Assembly (NCBI GenBank): GCA_030248215.1
Contig: JASANG010003332.1
Coordinates: forward strand, 186,001-250,000
Direction of reading: 5' to 3'
Origin: Enoplolaimus lenunculus
Lineage: Eukaryota > Nematoda > Enoplea > Enoplida > Thoracostomopsidae
DNA length: 64,000 nt
Shown here piece by piece: positions 1 through 13,030 of this stretch. The stretch's first letter is position 1. Each line of letters begins with the position of its first letter. The position numbers and the translations under genes are program-made. The notes beneath the pieces were generated by a model that was not told where the DNA came from, did not search any database, and was given only the letters and a program-made list of their open reading frames with translations.

Positions 1-190
1 ACAGCGTTCACGAAAATAACAAAAACTAGACATCAATTTGAACTGCGTAAGCATATGAGACATGTTTGTCCTAGTGCATATGCATGTAAGCATGTGGAAC
101 ATGCTTGTCCTGGTGCATATGCAATAAATGCAATGCACATTGTGGTGTACGGTCGACACATATAGTCGACGAAAAATGCAGTCGGACAAG

Positions 191-532
191 CGGGCTGCGT
201 GGCACAGTGGTAATAGCGTCTGCCTGACACGCAGAAGGTCGCTAGTTCGAAACCACACGTAATCCACTTTTCCAGCTGCTTGGTAGAAAGGTCTGATGTC
301 CCTCAGTTCCAACCTAGACTGACAAAGCAATATATATGCAATGCACATTGTGTAGTATGCTTATTGGCAGCATACGACAAAAGCAGATTGTGAAAGGGGC
401 GGCGCGGTGTGGTGGTAGAGTGTTGGCTTACAGATTCGTAGGCTCAGAGTTCGATCACCGCTCTGGAGGCCAGCTTTTCCATTTGCTTAGTGAAAAGGTC
501 TGAAATCCCAGTTCCTACCTAGACTGACAAAG
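191..532 (+). repeat. Pair of tRNA-derived SINEs sharing one tail
   Basis: Two SINE copies lie at about 191-328 and 397-532. The first has a tRNA-like head with an A-box-like GGCACAGTGGTAATAG, an anticodon arm with a 7-base loop (CTGACAC, anticodon GAC, valine-like), and a B-box-like AGTTCGAAACC. The second head is different (GGTGGTAGAG, then GAGTTCGATCACC). Both run into the same tail, which has the landmarks CAGCT/GCTTAG, AAAGGTCTGA, CAGTTCC and CCTAGACTGACAAAG. Short palindromes (GTATGCT/AGCATAC, GTCGAC) precede the copies. Two more copies lie at 34.1-34.5 kb. These are repeats, not working tRNA genes. Confidence 0.8.
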
Positions 533-1376
533 TGGTTGAAGACGTGTTATTATACAATCACTTAAATTCTACTCGTGGGCTAAGTTGATTCATGATTCTC
601 TAGCAAAAATGGAACATCAAAGCCCTCGACGACCCATGGTAATAATTTCTACTAGCTATCCAGTTATATGCAATTACAATAAATAATAGCTGACACTAAA
701 CTTTTTTTATCATTTAGTTGAAAACCGGGAAACTTTCAAACACACTGCTACAATACTTTCAAACTTATTGATATAAATACTGCTTGTTGCTTGCGTTGTA
801 ATGTCACTGAAAGAAAAGTTTTTGACAACAACTTGTTATCTATAGTTTTGGCTTGGAATGCTCCAATTATTGCAAAGTTAAACATGCTGACAGAATCCAG
901 GAAACGATTAATTAAAACACAGAGCAGTTAAAAAGTTTTATAGGGTTTGAACCGTCTTCCGTGTACCTGTTAAGTTGCAGCAATTGACGGTAGTAATAAT
1001 TTTCAACATCCAATATTTCGAATAAGACTTTATTATCAAGGTTTGTTGCTATTTAAACACATAGCTAGTAATTAAAAATTGTAAAGGTCGTTTGTTTGGT
1101 CTACACATAATGCTAAAAGGAAAATGGGAAATTCGAACACACATGACTAAACCGGATCTTTATTGTGTCGCCGTCTGAAATGAAAAACATCAACAGATAA
1201 AGCAAGTGGTGTTTCGTTAGTACGGAGCTGTGCCCACTCGACTAGAGTGTTATAGCGTCATTACTACGCCTCGATTTTCAAGCAGCAAGTCGTGTTAATA
1301 TCGAAAATTCTGTTTAGTCTACATTTTATTTTGTTTTATACGGATTGTATACAAAGTTTTATAAATCTCGGTATGA
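533..1376. other. Region upstream of the LRCH gene, no recognisable feature
   Basis: AT-rich sequence between the SINE pair and the first coding exon. It presumably holds the promoter and 5' UTR of the LRCH gene, but I see no TATA box, initiator or repeat that I can support. Confidence 0.4.
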
Positions 1377-4300
1377 ATGGGTCATCAGGTCGTACCGACA
1401 ATAACGGTAGAGTTCGACTCGCGTGAATATACCTGCGCTTCCGGTAATGCTGCTCAGCAGTTGACTCGCAGCCTCGAACGGGTTTTTGATGATGCTCAGT
1501 TAACAGGCATTCTTGATTTGAAGGGCAGAAGCCTTCGCGACTTCCCTGTGTTGGCCACTCGTTTTGATTTATTCGATACAATCGATGCAGGTAATCGCAT
1601 TCTGATACACATGAAAAACCGACATATTAGAAACATCAAAAAGTCGAATAAACCGATATAAAATGCATTAGGTTCATATTCCTATTCCTGCATTCAAAGA
1701 TGCAGGAACCGGAATTTTTAAGGTTTTGTGGTAAATTATTCATGTTTTGGCAATATATATCGATTTTGATGTTTTTTAATGCAAACGATGTCCTCATTTA
1801 CTTCAACTGTCTAATCGGTTTAGATATTGTTGACATTTTATTATAGACAACAGTGTGTATATATCAAGTACCCTTTTCACATTTTGTTGCAGATTTATCA
1901 GAAAATCGGTTAACTGAATTTCCTATTGCCTTGTGTAATTTTGCGTGCCTGGAACGTTTGAATATTAGCCGCAACTCGATTCGATATATTCCAACGCAAA
2001 TTGGGAACTTGGAGCTTTTGACAGTTCTCGATTTGAGGTACAGCGCTATATTAGAGTACGTCAGAAAAAGTAAAAGTATCTTAAAAACATGCGGTACACT
2101 TGTACTTTTTGGGTCGCTCTCGGTTTCGTTTCGTTTCGTTCGATTAAGTCACTTTGAAGACATTATCCAAAGCTTATTTTCCTGCCGTTTGTTTTACGTG
2201 TGTTCCAATTTCTGGTTTTAGTCGAAATCAGCTGCGAAACATTCCAATCGAATTATGCTGCCTTCCGTTGGAAATTCTACTGCTGAGTCACAATCGACTT
2301 GAAGCTTTGCCACGTGAGATTTCGCGATTAGCAACGTCTCTTTCGGAACTAGTATGTATTTCTCTCTGTCTTTAATTTTTAAACGGTTTGCTTTCCATCA
2401 AAGAAGTCTGGCTATGTAAAAGAACGCTTACGATCTCATTAATACTTCTGATTAGCTGTATGGAAACAGCGCTGCTTACAGCTATATATTACATTTTAGA
2501 TGGAATTAATTAACTTATCTCTTGTATGTTGATTTTCAGGATTTGAGCTGTAATCGTTTAACTGCTTTGCCTCTTGAGATTGGTGCGCTTCGGAAACTAC
2601 GGGTACTTAATGTGCGTCAGAATTTGCTCATCGAATTGCCTTATGGTAAGCTTTCTTATAGCATTAAATGGTTCGTAGTTATCTGTTACGTAACAAATGG
2701 TTGCATGTTATCGGCAACTGCGAATACACGGAATCATTCTTGGTTATGAATAAATTATTTATATTATTTTTTCTATTTTGTTCACTTGAATGAATGAGTA
2801 TACGTATTAGTTTATATTGTATTTTGGTCGTTTCTATATATCTGATTGTTATGTTTGTATACTCGCATTATATTACAGATGTTTATTCAGGCGCGTAATT
2901 GTGAGTGGGTGTCTAAATTACTAATCCATAAAGAAGAAACGTTTTGCAATTTGCAAAGTTACATATTTAATACTAAAGCAACGTCTAACTTTTCGCTCAT
3001 TTCGCTCGCTTGGTTTTCATAATTTTAAGGGCGGATAATCATCCTTTGATACCACTAAACTTATACTTTATAGGGAAACATGAAGTTTACTGTTGTGTCA
3101 AGCTTTTCACTCGCATCGCTCGCGAAGCTTTAAATCTCAACACTCACACTAGCTCTTGGACAATACTCATACTGGCTCTTGGATCTCTAGACCCAGCTTG
3201 ATTAAATTCTGCATACTACACAAGCAATATAGGCAGTTCTCAGTTTATTTTTTGGAGACATTTGCATAATTATTTTTCAGAAATGTGTAAACTCAAATTG
3301 CATGAACTAGATATTTCCTGCAACCGAATTTCGACCCTATATGCGGATATTAACCAAATGACATCATTGGTTTGTCTTAAGTTGAACGACAATCCTTTAG
3401 TGTCGCCACCAGCTCGAGTAAGTAATTTTAGCTTGCAGCATAAAAGAGCTATTTGGTAGCGGGTGTAAAGCTATAGCGATGTTAGTCAATTTTCGGTTTT
3501 AGTTTGTTCATTTTTCGGGATATTTGAAAATGTCCTATAGTAATTGAACACGGCTATAACTCTAGATTGGTTTTTCCATAGCACCAATATAAAGAGCTAT
3601 TGATTTTTGCTTTAGGAAGGTTACTAAACTGTGCATTCTAGGTTAGCTTATCCGTCGCCCTTGTTCAGTAGTACGTATATATTTTAGCTATCCGGACGTG
3701 GATGGCTTCATATGTTCAATTATCTTGAAGCCGGAAACTCGGGAGGCACCGGCTGGTTGGGCGGAGGCGGTACAGTGGGTCGTGCCGGACGAACAAGGCG
3801 TCGAATGCTTCAGTTAAATGTCAATCCAACATCTAGCGGGGATTCCACCTTTCAGCCGATTCCAAGTAGTCTGAGTTCAGGAGCTGTGGTACGCAACAAA
3901 ACCGAGCAACGACGCAGTGCATCAGGCCAGGACGAAACAATAGGATTGAAACCTACGTATGTCCAATTGGTGCTAGCATTCGTTATTTTAAAATTATGTT
4001 AACAAGTTATTACTACTGGGTTTATAATTTCGAAAACGTACTCTCAGCTGTGTGTAGTACTTAATATCAGTTAATTGTGAATTTTGTTCTGAAATAGCAA
4101 CGATATAATACGGGAGCTGTGCCAAATTCCTTGCACTTTTGTAGTTCACCCACGGCGGAAAAGTCCTTTCCTTCAGAAATGGTTCATGTATAGCTGAAGA
4201 CCGTAACACCAGTCTAAGCAATTACTAAGTCTAAGCCTCAGCAAGAAATTTTCACTTTGGTGTGAATTACAAAAATGCCAGTTCTGTAAAGTTTAGAAGA

Positions 4301-7300
4301 CCTGTCAGTAACTGGTGACAGGTGCTAAACGATTTTGAGAATACGGGCATACATGTCAAATTAATATTGTAGATTTAACTAGTTGAATTTAGAAAACCGA
4401 GGGACGCAAAATACTTGCGCGACGATCGTGAAGAAAGGGGTTCTAGTGCTGGCACCGTACGACGCCGGTATCGTCATACAATAACAGCGGCAACTACGAC
4501 TCCGGCAATGTCAAATGAACCAATCAGCGTCGAGAGCGATGAAAGGCAACCAACAGACTCTGGATATTGGACAGTAAGCTCAACAACAGCACCTGGTGAT
4601 GAGCATGCAAATGAAATAATCCGATTGGCTAACGAGTGGAGACGCCAGAATGTGAGTGGCAATTGCATTGGAATATCGTTTAGATGGTTGGCAAATATTT
4701 CAGGTTCTATGGTTTCGAGTTAGTAGTTGCCCGTGCCTAGGGATCGACCGGATCCGAGATCCGGATCCGGGCCGGATCTCTGCAATTTTTAAGATCCGGA
4801 TCCGGGCCGGATCTCTGCAATTTTTAAGATCCGGATCCGAATCCGGTAAAATAAACTACGGGATCTCCGGATCCGAAATTTGATATATATACAAACAAAA
4901 ACATACCAAAATTGGTGTATGTATTTCAACTATGCGTACGTAATCTAATAAGCCCTATGTGAGCATTAACCCCTTCTCACATTGAGTTGTCTGTAGGCAA
5001 CTCAGCGCAGTGTATATACGTTAAATAGTATATATCGCACACTGTTTAACAATTGCAGCACGTATACATAGTACTAAATCACCACAAGACGTGAGAGCCC
5101 CCTCGGGCTCGAGCGTCAAGCTACTATAGCTGAGTGGTGATGGTATACGCCTCCCGCTCCAGTCACTGGAGTTCGAATCCTAGCATAAAAGTAGGTCTCA
5201 GAGGAAATAGAAAATATTCATGTGAGAAAGGGTTAATGCTTTGTTGGAATGTCAGGTTAATGACATCCACGTGAAGACCAGTGTTGTTGCGGAAGAAGAA
5301 CAAACATAAAAATTTTAAAGACTTCTTTTTTAGTTGCTGTAAGTTTTTTTGACTAATTTTTGTTCAGTTGAACTTTTTGTATTTTTTATACTTTAGGTAT
5401 TGAAAATTATCCAGCTAGTAAGATCCGGATCCGGGCCGGATCCGAATTTTACGATCCGGATTCGGATCCGGTAAATGCAAAATTTTGGATCCGGTCGTTC
5501 ACTACCCGTGTCCCCGTTCATCACAGTAAATCGTGCTTGTATGTGTTTTAATGCAGCTCGAGTATCGGTGATAATAGAAACCATGCATTTATTTAAAGCG
5601 AAACATGTTATTCCATCGTTAAGCTTAATAAAGACATCTTAAGAGAATTTAGCTTTTGTGTTATATATTGTAAGCACACGGTAGTATCATATTGCAGAGT
5701 ATCGCAGCAGTTTCGTTGCACACGTTTACTTCATTGTTTGCGAGACTTTCAACAAGGTTTAACGTTTCATATCAATTTTCCACGGTTAACTTTATACACG
5801 CTCTGTAGTTATCGTCATATTCGATTTTCAGCTATTGCACCAAAATGGCCTGGTGTTTAGCCCTGAGCTGCAAGAGATTTTAAAACACCGATTATTGCAT
5901 GCTTCACTAGCATGATTTGATTTCCCTAGGCTGCTTGCGGGTGAGGTGGGAAATCCCCGCTATCAGGGGGGGCAATGGAAATTTATTGTGAGAAGGTGAA
6001 ATCGTGGGAAATAAAAATTAGTATCTCTTCTCTTTATGCCTTCGTTATATGCATGATTTGTACACGGAAGTGTAACGTTTCTGGTTTAGGTACGCTTGCA
6101 CTAACTCAGAATTGATCTGTAGTGTTAATTTGTTTACAAACCATATATAAAAACGTTCTTGCAGCTGGACCGGAAAAATGAGGGTCTTTAGACGAAACAA
6201 TTTCCTGCTGTTTGTGTGTTGAGTCATTGCTTGCCCTATTTATTTATGTACTGTCTGTAATCAAGAAAACCTCATTTGACATTTATATACTACGTAAATT
6301 GGAAATATTTTCAAAGAGTTTATATCAGGATTTTGCCGTCGATAGTTTATAGTCAAAACGGGAATTCGTAGGAGTTTAGTTTTTATCATCGTAGCGCACG
6401 CGTGGCCGTGTTTCTTGGCCGCAGGGCGTTTTAGGTGTGTTTTGCTCAATAAAACTCATGTTGATATCAGTGCCCGTGTCTGTTTGTTTCACATGATTGG
6501 TTTTGCACAATAGAATTGCCTACAGCGTTCTGCCACGATATTTTTCTCATATTTTTTCGCAACTCCACGTTGGGTAATCAAAAATAGCTTGCTAGTAGCT
6601 GTTTAGTTGATTATACTATATCTATATATTTTGAAGTGTTTGCACTAAGTTAATTATATATTTTAGACAAATGCTATAACGACAGATAGCACCAAGACTA
6701 GTTTTGTGTTTGGAAAGACGCCTACATATAATGCTTTGAAACCGTCGCGTGTTAAAGGAGTCAATTTCAAGGACGAAAATGATGGGAGCGCGTTGCCAGC
6801 ATTGCACGAGGGTTTTATTTCCGAGTTAAATTGCGATGGAACTCGAAATATAGGAGGTGAAAGCACACAACCGGCGCATACTTCAGGTAGCTACAAAATG
6901 AAACAAAAACACGTTAACAAAGATACTGATTCAAAGTTTTGTGGATCTCACACACGTTCTACTGGGCAATATGGTAGTAGATTAACAGCGTCGGCTTGTG
7001 AATCTCAAATAAAAAAGATGGCTTCTCACCTATCCCAGCATATCAGTGGCAATCCAACTCGGCACAGTGAGGATTTGAGCACCGGACACGGAAACAAAAG
7101 CCTACAAGCTGGATTTAACGTTGGCACTCCTGAGCTGCTTGGTGCGCAAGGTATTCAACGACCGAATAATATAGCATATGCGCCAGCGCAAGCTAATACT
7201 TCAAAGTGGGGCAGTTTTTTCAGTAGTTGTGATACTGCAAGTATACAGCAGCCCGATTATTGTACTTGGGGCTCTACACAGTCGACTGGGCTACATTCTG

Positions 7301-10300
7301 TTCCTGACGCTGTTATTAACGTTTCTAGAAGTCATAGTGACGAAGTGCCAGTCATTCCTATAGGAAGGGGCCAACGCCTTGTAACGTTTGATACGCCACG
7401 CATGCCTCAAGCTCCTATGGCGTCTGTTGAAGATTTTGGTGGACTTGAAGATGGTTACTCAGGGAAATGTTCGATGATAACGTTGGGTGACACGTGCCGA
7501 TTTCAAGGAGCAACTCATATTCGCAATGAAAGATCCAGTTCGGTTGATTCTGTGTTGACAAGCAACAACTGGCCTGAACGGTTGGACTGGAATGATCCTG
7601 AACATGCTATTGTACCTATGAACGCAGATGATATTAGCAAGGTTTGTGAAATCTTGCATTTGAGTTTAGCAAGGCGTCTACAACAGTTATAGTTGGAATC
7701 AGGACCACAACTGGAATTCTGTTATGATTTTGGAGCTTGGCAATGCTTTCTCGAGAAATTTAATTATGAGTCTAAGTGATAGCGTAACGTTATATTTTGA
7801 CGCTATCTTCGAGTCTCATTGCTTGCGCTCTGTCTTATGTCCAGGTATTATTTTGTGGTCTTTGTTAGAATGTAGATCCGAAGAAGTTAATTCGAGGATC
7901 TACATTCATTTATTGCATATCGTAAGTAATTTATGTGTAATTGTATTGTAACGAGTATTAAATCGTGCGCCATCTGCAACAACCTTGTACTACGTGCACG
8001 CATTTGTCTGATTATATTTGCACCGGATGCGCAGGCAATATTTTCACTATTCTGTGATTGTTTCTAAAGATACCTTAGTTTTAAACATTTGTTTTGGGGC
8101 TTTTCTTTTTATAACACCGAGTCTCGAAAATGTTCAGCTAAATGTGTTTTGATAAATCTGATTGGAATATTCTCAAAATGCAGTTAACGTTCAACTATCG
8201 TTAGCCAGTATGAAAAATGAACTAGCAGTGTTGAAATTGTATATCATACGCATACATTTCCAAAAGTTTGCAAGTTAATTGTAGAATTTCCTGTGCCTGA
8301 GTGGTTTCGTTTTCTGAAACTAGTTTGAAATAATTATATTTTGTCCAAGTTTCAAGGTAGCAGCATTGCTTTGAGTTTAGTATGTCGTGTACGCAGTTAC
8401 TACGTAAATTTTCCCCACATAGCGTTACTGTTAGTAATTGAGTTTTTTGTTATAGGTTCTACTTCGTCAAAGGCAGATTTACGAAGACAGAAGAAAACAG
8501 GCGACAGAGTTACGGAAAACATTTCTTGCAAATAACGGTTTAAAGTACGTTACACTGTTTTCTTATGGAGCACACTAAATTGCATAGGAAACGTCAAGTC
8601 CCGTGTGCTAGTTCTACCTTAGCGGTGGGTTGTGAACAAAATAACGTACTTCAACTTGACATTCTCCCTGTGATATTATCTGTGATATTTGTTTTCAAAA
8701 TGAAGCTCTATGTTGTAGGATTATGACTGATTTTAAAGTCATGTCAATTACTCATTATTTGAATATTAGGATTCAGCCCTGGGATCGAAAGGATATCCGG
8801 TATCTGGTATAAACCGACCGTATACCTGATATTTGCTATTTTGGTCCGTTATAACATAAAACCCTGCTTTATTGATGAGGATATACTAGACATTTTGTTG
8901 CGACTGCATTTCCCTGCAAAACAAGAAGCTTATTAGTGAACAAGCATTTTTGCACGACTCAAGTACTAGCAAATGCAGAGATTTAGACGCTATTTTGAAT
9001 AATATGTGACTAGAAATGTAACCACAGTAATAATGTGGGCGTTTCATCAAGATTTATCTTAACACTATCTGCTGGAGCGCTAAATAGCAATTGTAGCCAA
9101 ATGTAGTTAAATTCTCATATTTTGTTATGCTCTAGTTTCTACTAAATTGCGCGAAAGTAAAAAATGCGACAAATTACCTCATCATCTACTTTTGAAACAA
9201 AACTACTAACACTGAGAGTACCGGAACATGAATACCTTTTGGACCCAGATAAATACTATGTAGTTTATTAGTTTTTTTCTAGCTTACCTTGCAGCAGTTC
9301 AAAGCACAGTTCGCCGGTACCACATAATCAATCTGGTTCGCTTCATAAAGATGTTCCAGTAATTGGTGCCATAGCTTCCACAGCACCAGCTTTCAATTAC
9401 AGGACAGATTTCTCTAGTATACGATGCCACTCATCTCGCAGTAAACCGAAATATCAGGAAGCAAAGAATGAATTGAACGTTTTGAAAAATTCAACCTTTG
9501 ATTTTGGTACGTTTCTACTTGACGAAGTCTGCATTCGTGGTCCTAATGAATCATTTTGTCTTAAAATGCAAACTGTGTTTTATTTTATGTCTTATTAGCT
9601 TTTAAGTAGTGCTGTCACAGTGTTCTGGTATTTGTTCACTGCTTGTGCAGTACTTTTTGTGTCAATAACTGTAAAGGCGTACGAAACTTTAAAAATTTTA
9701 AACATCAAGCGTATAATGTAGTTTACATTGTCTTATTGTGTTAGCCTTTGAGTGATTTGCCATTGTTTCACTGCTCCTTTATTTAACGATTGTCGAGAGG
9801 TTTAACTATGTGGACCAATGAATGTTCAAAAATATAAAAGGTCTAGCTTGTATTAATTCACTGTTTTTAATCATTGTAGTGTCTATTCAACACAAAGCAA
9901 ACGGGGAGATCTCAAAACTAAGTAATACAACAATTAAAGAAGACTGCAGAACTAACGCAAATATAGCTACAAATGCAACTACTCATATCAGTCCATCATC
10001 ATCATGTCAGCTTGCCAGTTCTACTAGTCAATACACGAAACCGCCAGTGTCAAGTAGTGCTATACGTGGGGTACCGCGATCAATGACCCTGCCTGTGCCA
10101 GTAAGTGGACCGCTCATCTTAAGTGCCATATCTTCGCGGTCCGCCACACAAGCAGCTGCTGTTGCCACAGGGTTGCCATCGCAGTTTGTGCCTAGTACAT
10201 CGCCTATTTCTGAGGAGCATAGCACGATGTCGAGCTCTGTGTCCAGTCCTGGAATTGCGGGAAGTCTGGTAGCCGGAGTCGTGAGTTCGAGCCAAGATAA

Positions 10301-12811
10301 AGAGCTCCAGCGAACAATTACCCCAACTCCGAGTAATTTGTGTGATGAGGGCGGTGGCGTGGAAAATAAGGAGCGTAGCAGTAAAGATGCAAGAGGCTGT
10401 TCACAGGACCAAAACGGATCCGGTTTAGCTGTGAAGTCAATAAACCGTGAGTCGCTGGCAACTACACATAAGTCCCAGCCCTTACAGGGGTATGTATCTC
10501 CATTTGCTCGGTTCAACACTGGAAACAATTGGGGTGATTCTGCAACCGACGGTAAACAAATACTTTCTAGTCCTGTTCGTACTATTGGGACTAGTAAAAC
10601 GAATGCTAAGCAGTACCCTGCGACACTGCATGGAGTACCTAGCGGCATGGTGGAAGTTAACCAGGTGAAAATTTGTCAATATTCAATTAAATATTAGCTG
10701 ACTGTTTACTGTTTTGTTGTTTAAGTATGGTAATAAATACGTTAGGTTGCAGGTAAAGGTGACTATCGGTCAGATTTTGATAATAACACTTTCTGCGGTA
10801 AAAGTTTACGATTTCTTGGTTGAAACGGGAGTATTTCGAAAAAGTCATATTAAATAGGAGTTCATCGAGCGAAGCGAAACTCCGAGCTTCGCTCGGAGTT
10901 TCACGAAGCGTTTTATGTTTAAACCAATTTTGATAAACTTTTTTTTGTTTGAAAGCCAGTTATCCTGGAGTGTTAACCTCGCATTGGGGTTTTAAAATTT
11001 TAAGCCGTTTATTAGCTACAGGCTAATTTGCATAATTAATTAAGCCTAAATTATGACTTTCCACAATATTTCACTAATTATTACAGTTAGAAAGGATTTT
11101 TGGGTGCGAGGAATCTGCATAGTCTGTTTACAAACCTCCAAAACCGATAATTGAGCAGTTAGCTAATAGATAATTTGCATATTAGCATAGTTTATAAGCC
11201 TAAATTAGGACTTTTTACAATATTTCACTAATTACTAAGGTTAAAAGCAATATGATTTCAGCACTAAAGGGTTTTTTGGTGCGAGGAATTTGAATAAATA
11301 GTTTGCAAACATTCAACGCCGATAATTGAATAGTGAGCTAATAGCTAATTTGCATATCTGCTTAATTGACAAGACAAAATTAGGGCTTTTTAAATTATTC
11401 CAAAAATTATTAGAGTGGCTGAAGGGTTTTTGGTGCGAAAAATCTGAGCAAATTGCTTACAAACCTCCAAAACCGATAAATGAATAGTTAGCTAACAACT
11501 AATTTGCATATTACCTTAATTGCTTACGGGCGTTCGAGCTTCGCTCAATAAATGTGGTCCCACTACGACTGGTTTTAAAATCTACTACGCGATTCAGTTT
11601 TAATGGAAATTTTAGAGAACTGAAATTAATAAAATGTTTTATGTCATTGGCATATGACAATAACTGGCAGAAGTCGTTGAATAGAAGCAATATTAGAGTA
11701 TAAATATTTTCTCAAATGAACAGTTTTGTATTTGGTTTTGTCTGTGTTTTCAGTCAGTTCTACTAAAACAGCAATCAAAAATCATAAAGAAACCTTGTCA
11801 TCCGCCACCCCCGCCGCCGTTACGAACTACGACTGTGGAGCAGAAGCAAGAAAAAGGCCGTTGCGAAACACCGCAATCTTTTGATGGACAATCCGAAAGT
11901 CAAAAAAGTATGATACAAAACGAATCAACTGTAACTTCTTTATTCTCAAATGTGTATAGCACTTATCACCACATGATGATGATGATAGGCCTTGTAATTT
12001 TGAAGAACTGCTGAACGGGTAGCTTCTAAATTCCGCATGTTTTTACGGTTTGAATTACCCCTCTCCTATGCTGAATTTTACATTTTAGCAACTGCAAGAA
12101 TGCGCGTATTAAAAATATGTCATTAACTGTTGATGGATGCTGTACGCATTTCGGAATACGGGCCTAAAGCTTAGGTTTAGAAGCTATCTCTGTTTAGCTG
12201 TGCAAAAGTATTGGATATCACAAAGCGTTCGTCAGATCAACCACGAGTGTGTACTCTTCGACAGCTCGTTATTTTTTAAATTTATATCTTTTGTTTTAGA
12301 CGTCTTGAATACATCTAATACGTCTGAAGCACGAAGTGAGTGCGAAGCTGGGAATGAAAATTTGGAAGCGCTACAAATTATACAGAGCGTAAGCTGGAAT
12401 TGAATGGTCATTGCAATTCTATTTTAAACGTAATTTCATGTATTTGCTGCGAAAGGCAAAATGTTAACTGGCAAAGACACTTTCACTCTCAAAAAGTTAA
12501 TTACTGTATACTTAAAGAAACGTTTGCATTCGGTAAAATTAAAATTGTGAACTAATTGCAGGAAAAGAAACTAAATAACGATTAAAATTTTTTGCAACCT
12601 ATAGAATGCAATTAGATTTTAGATATTAGATGCTAGTTTGCCTGGTTGGCGACCGGTGAATGTTGAAAGCAATAACAACGTGAGTATTGCATTGTTGAAT
12701 ACGTTATCAGACGGAATCGCGTTGTGTCACTATATCAATCAAATCAAACCTCGCAGTGTCATACATGTGCAGCGGCCAGAAACAAAAGATGTATGTTTAC
12801 CTCTGTTGTAG

Positions 12812-12879
<68 letters not shown>

Positions 12880-12896
12880 GCTGCTGCTGCTGCTGC

Positions 12897-12936
<40 letters not shown>

Positions 12937-12947
12937 GCTGCTGCTGC

Positions 12948-13030
<83 letters not shown>

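Noticed and set aside
10028-10648. 206-codon open frame on the - strand
   Set aside because: It is the antisense shadow of LRCH exon 11, whose + strand phases fit its neighbours.
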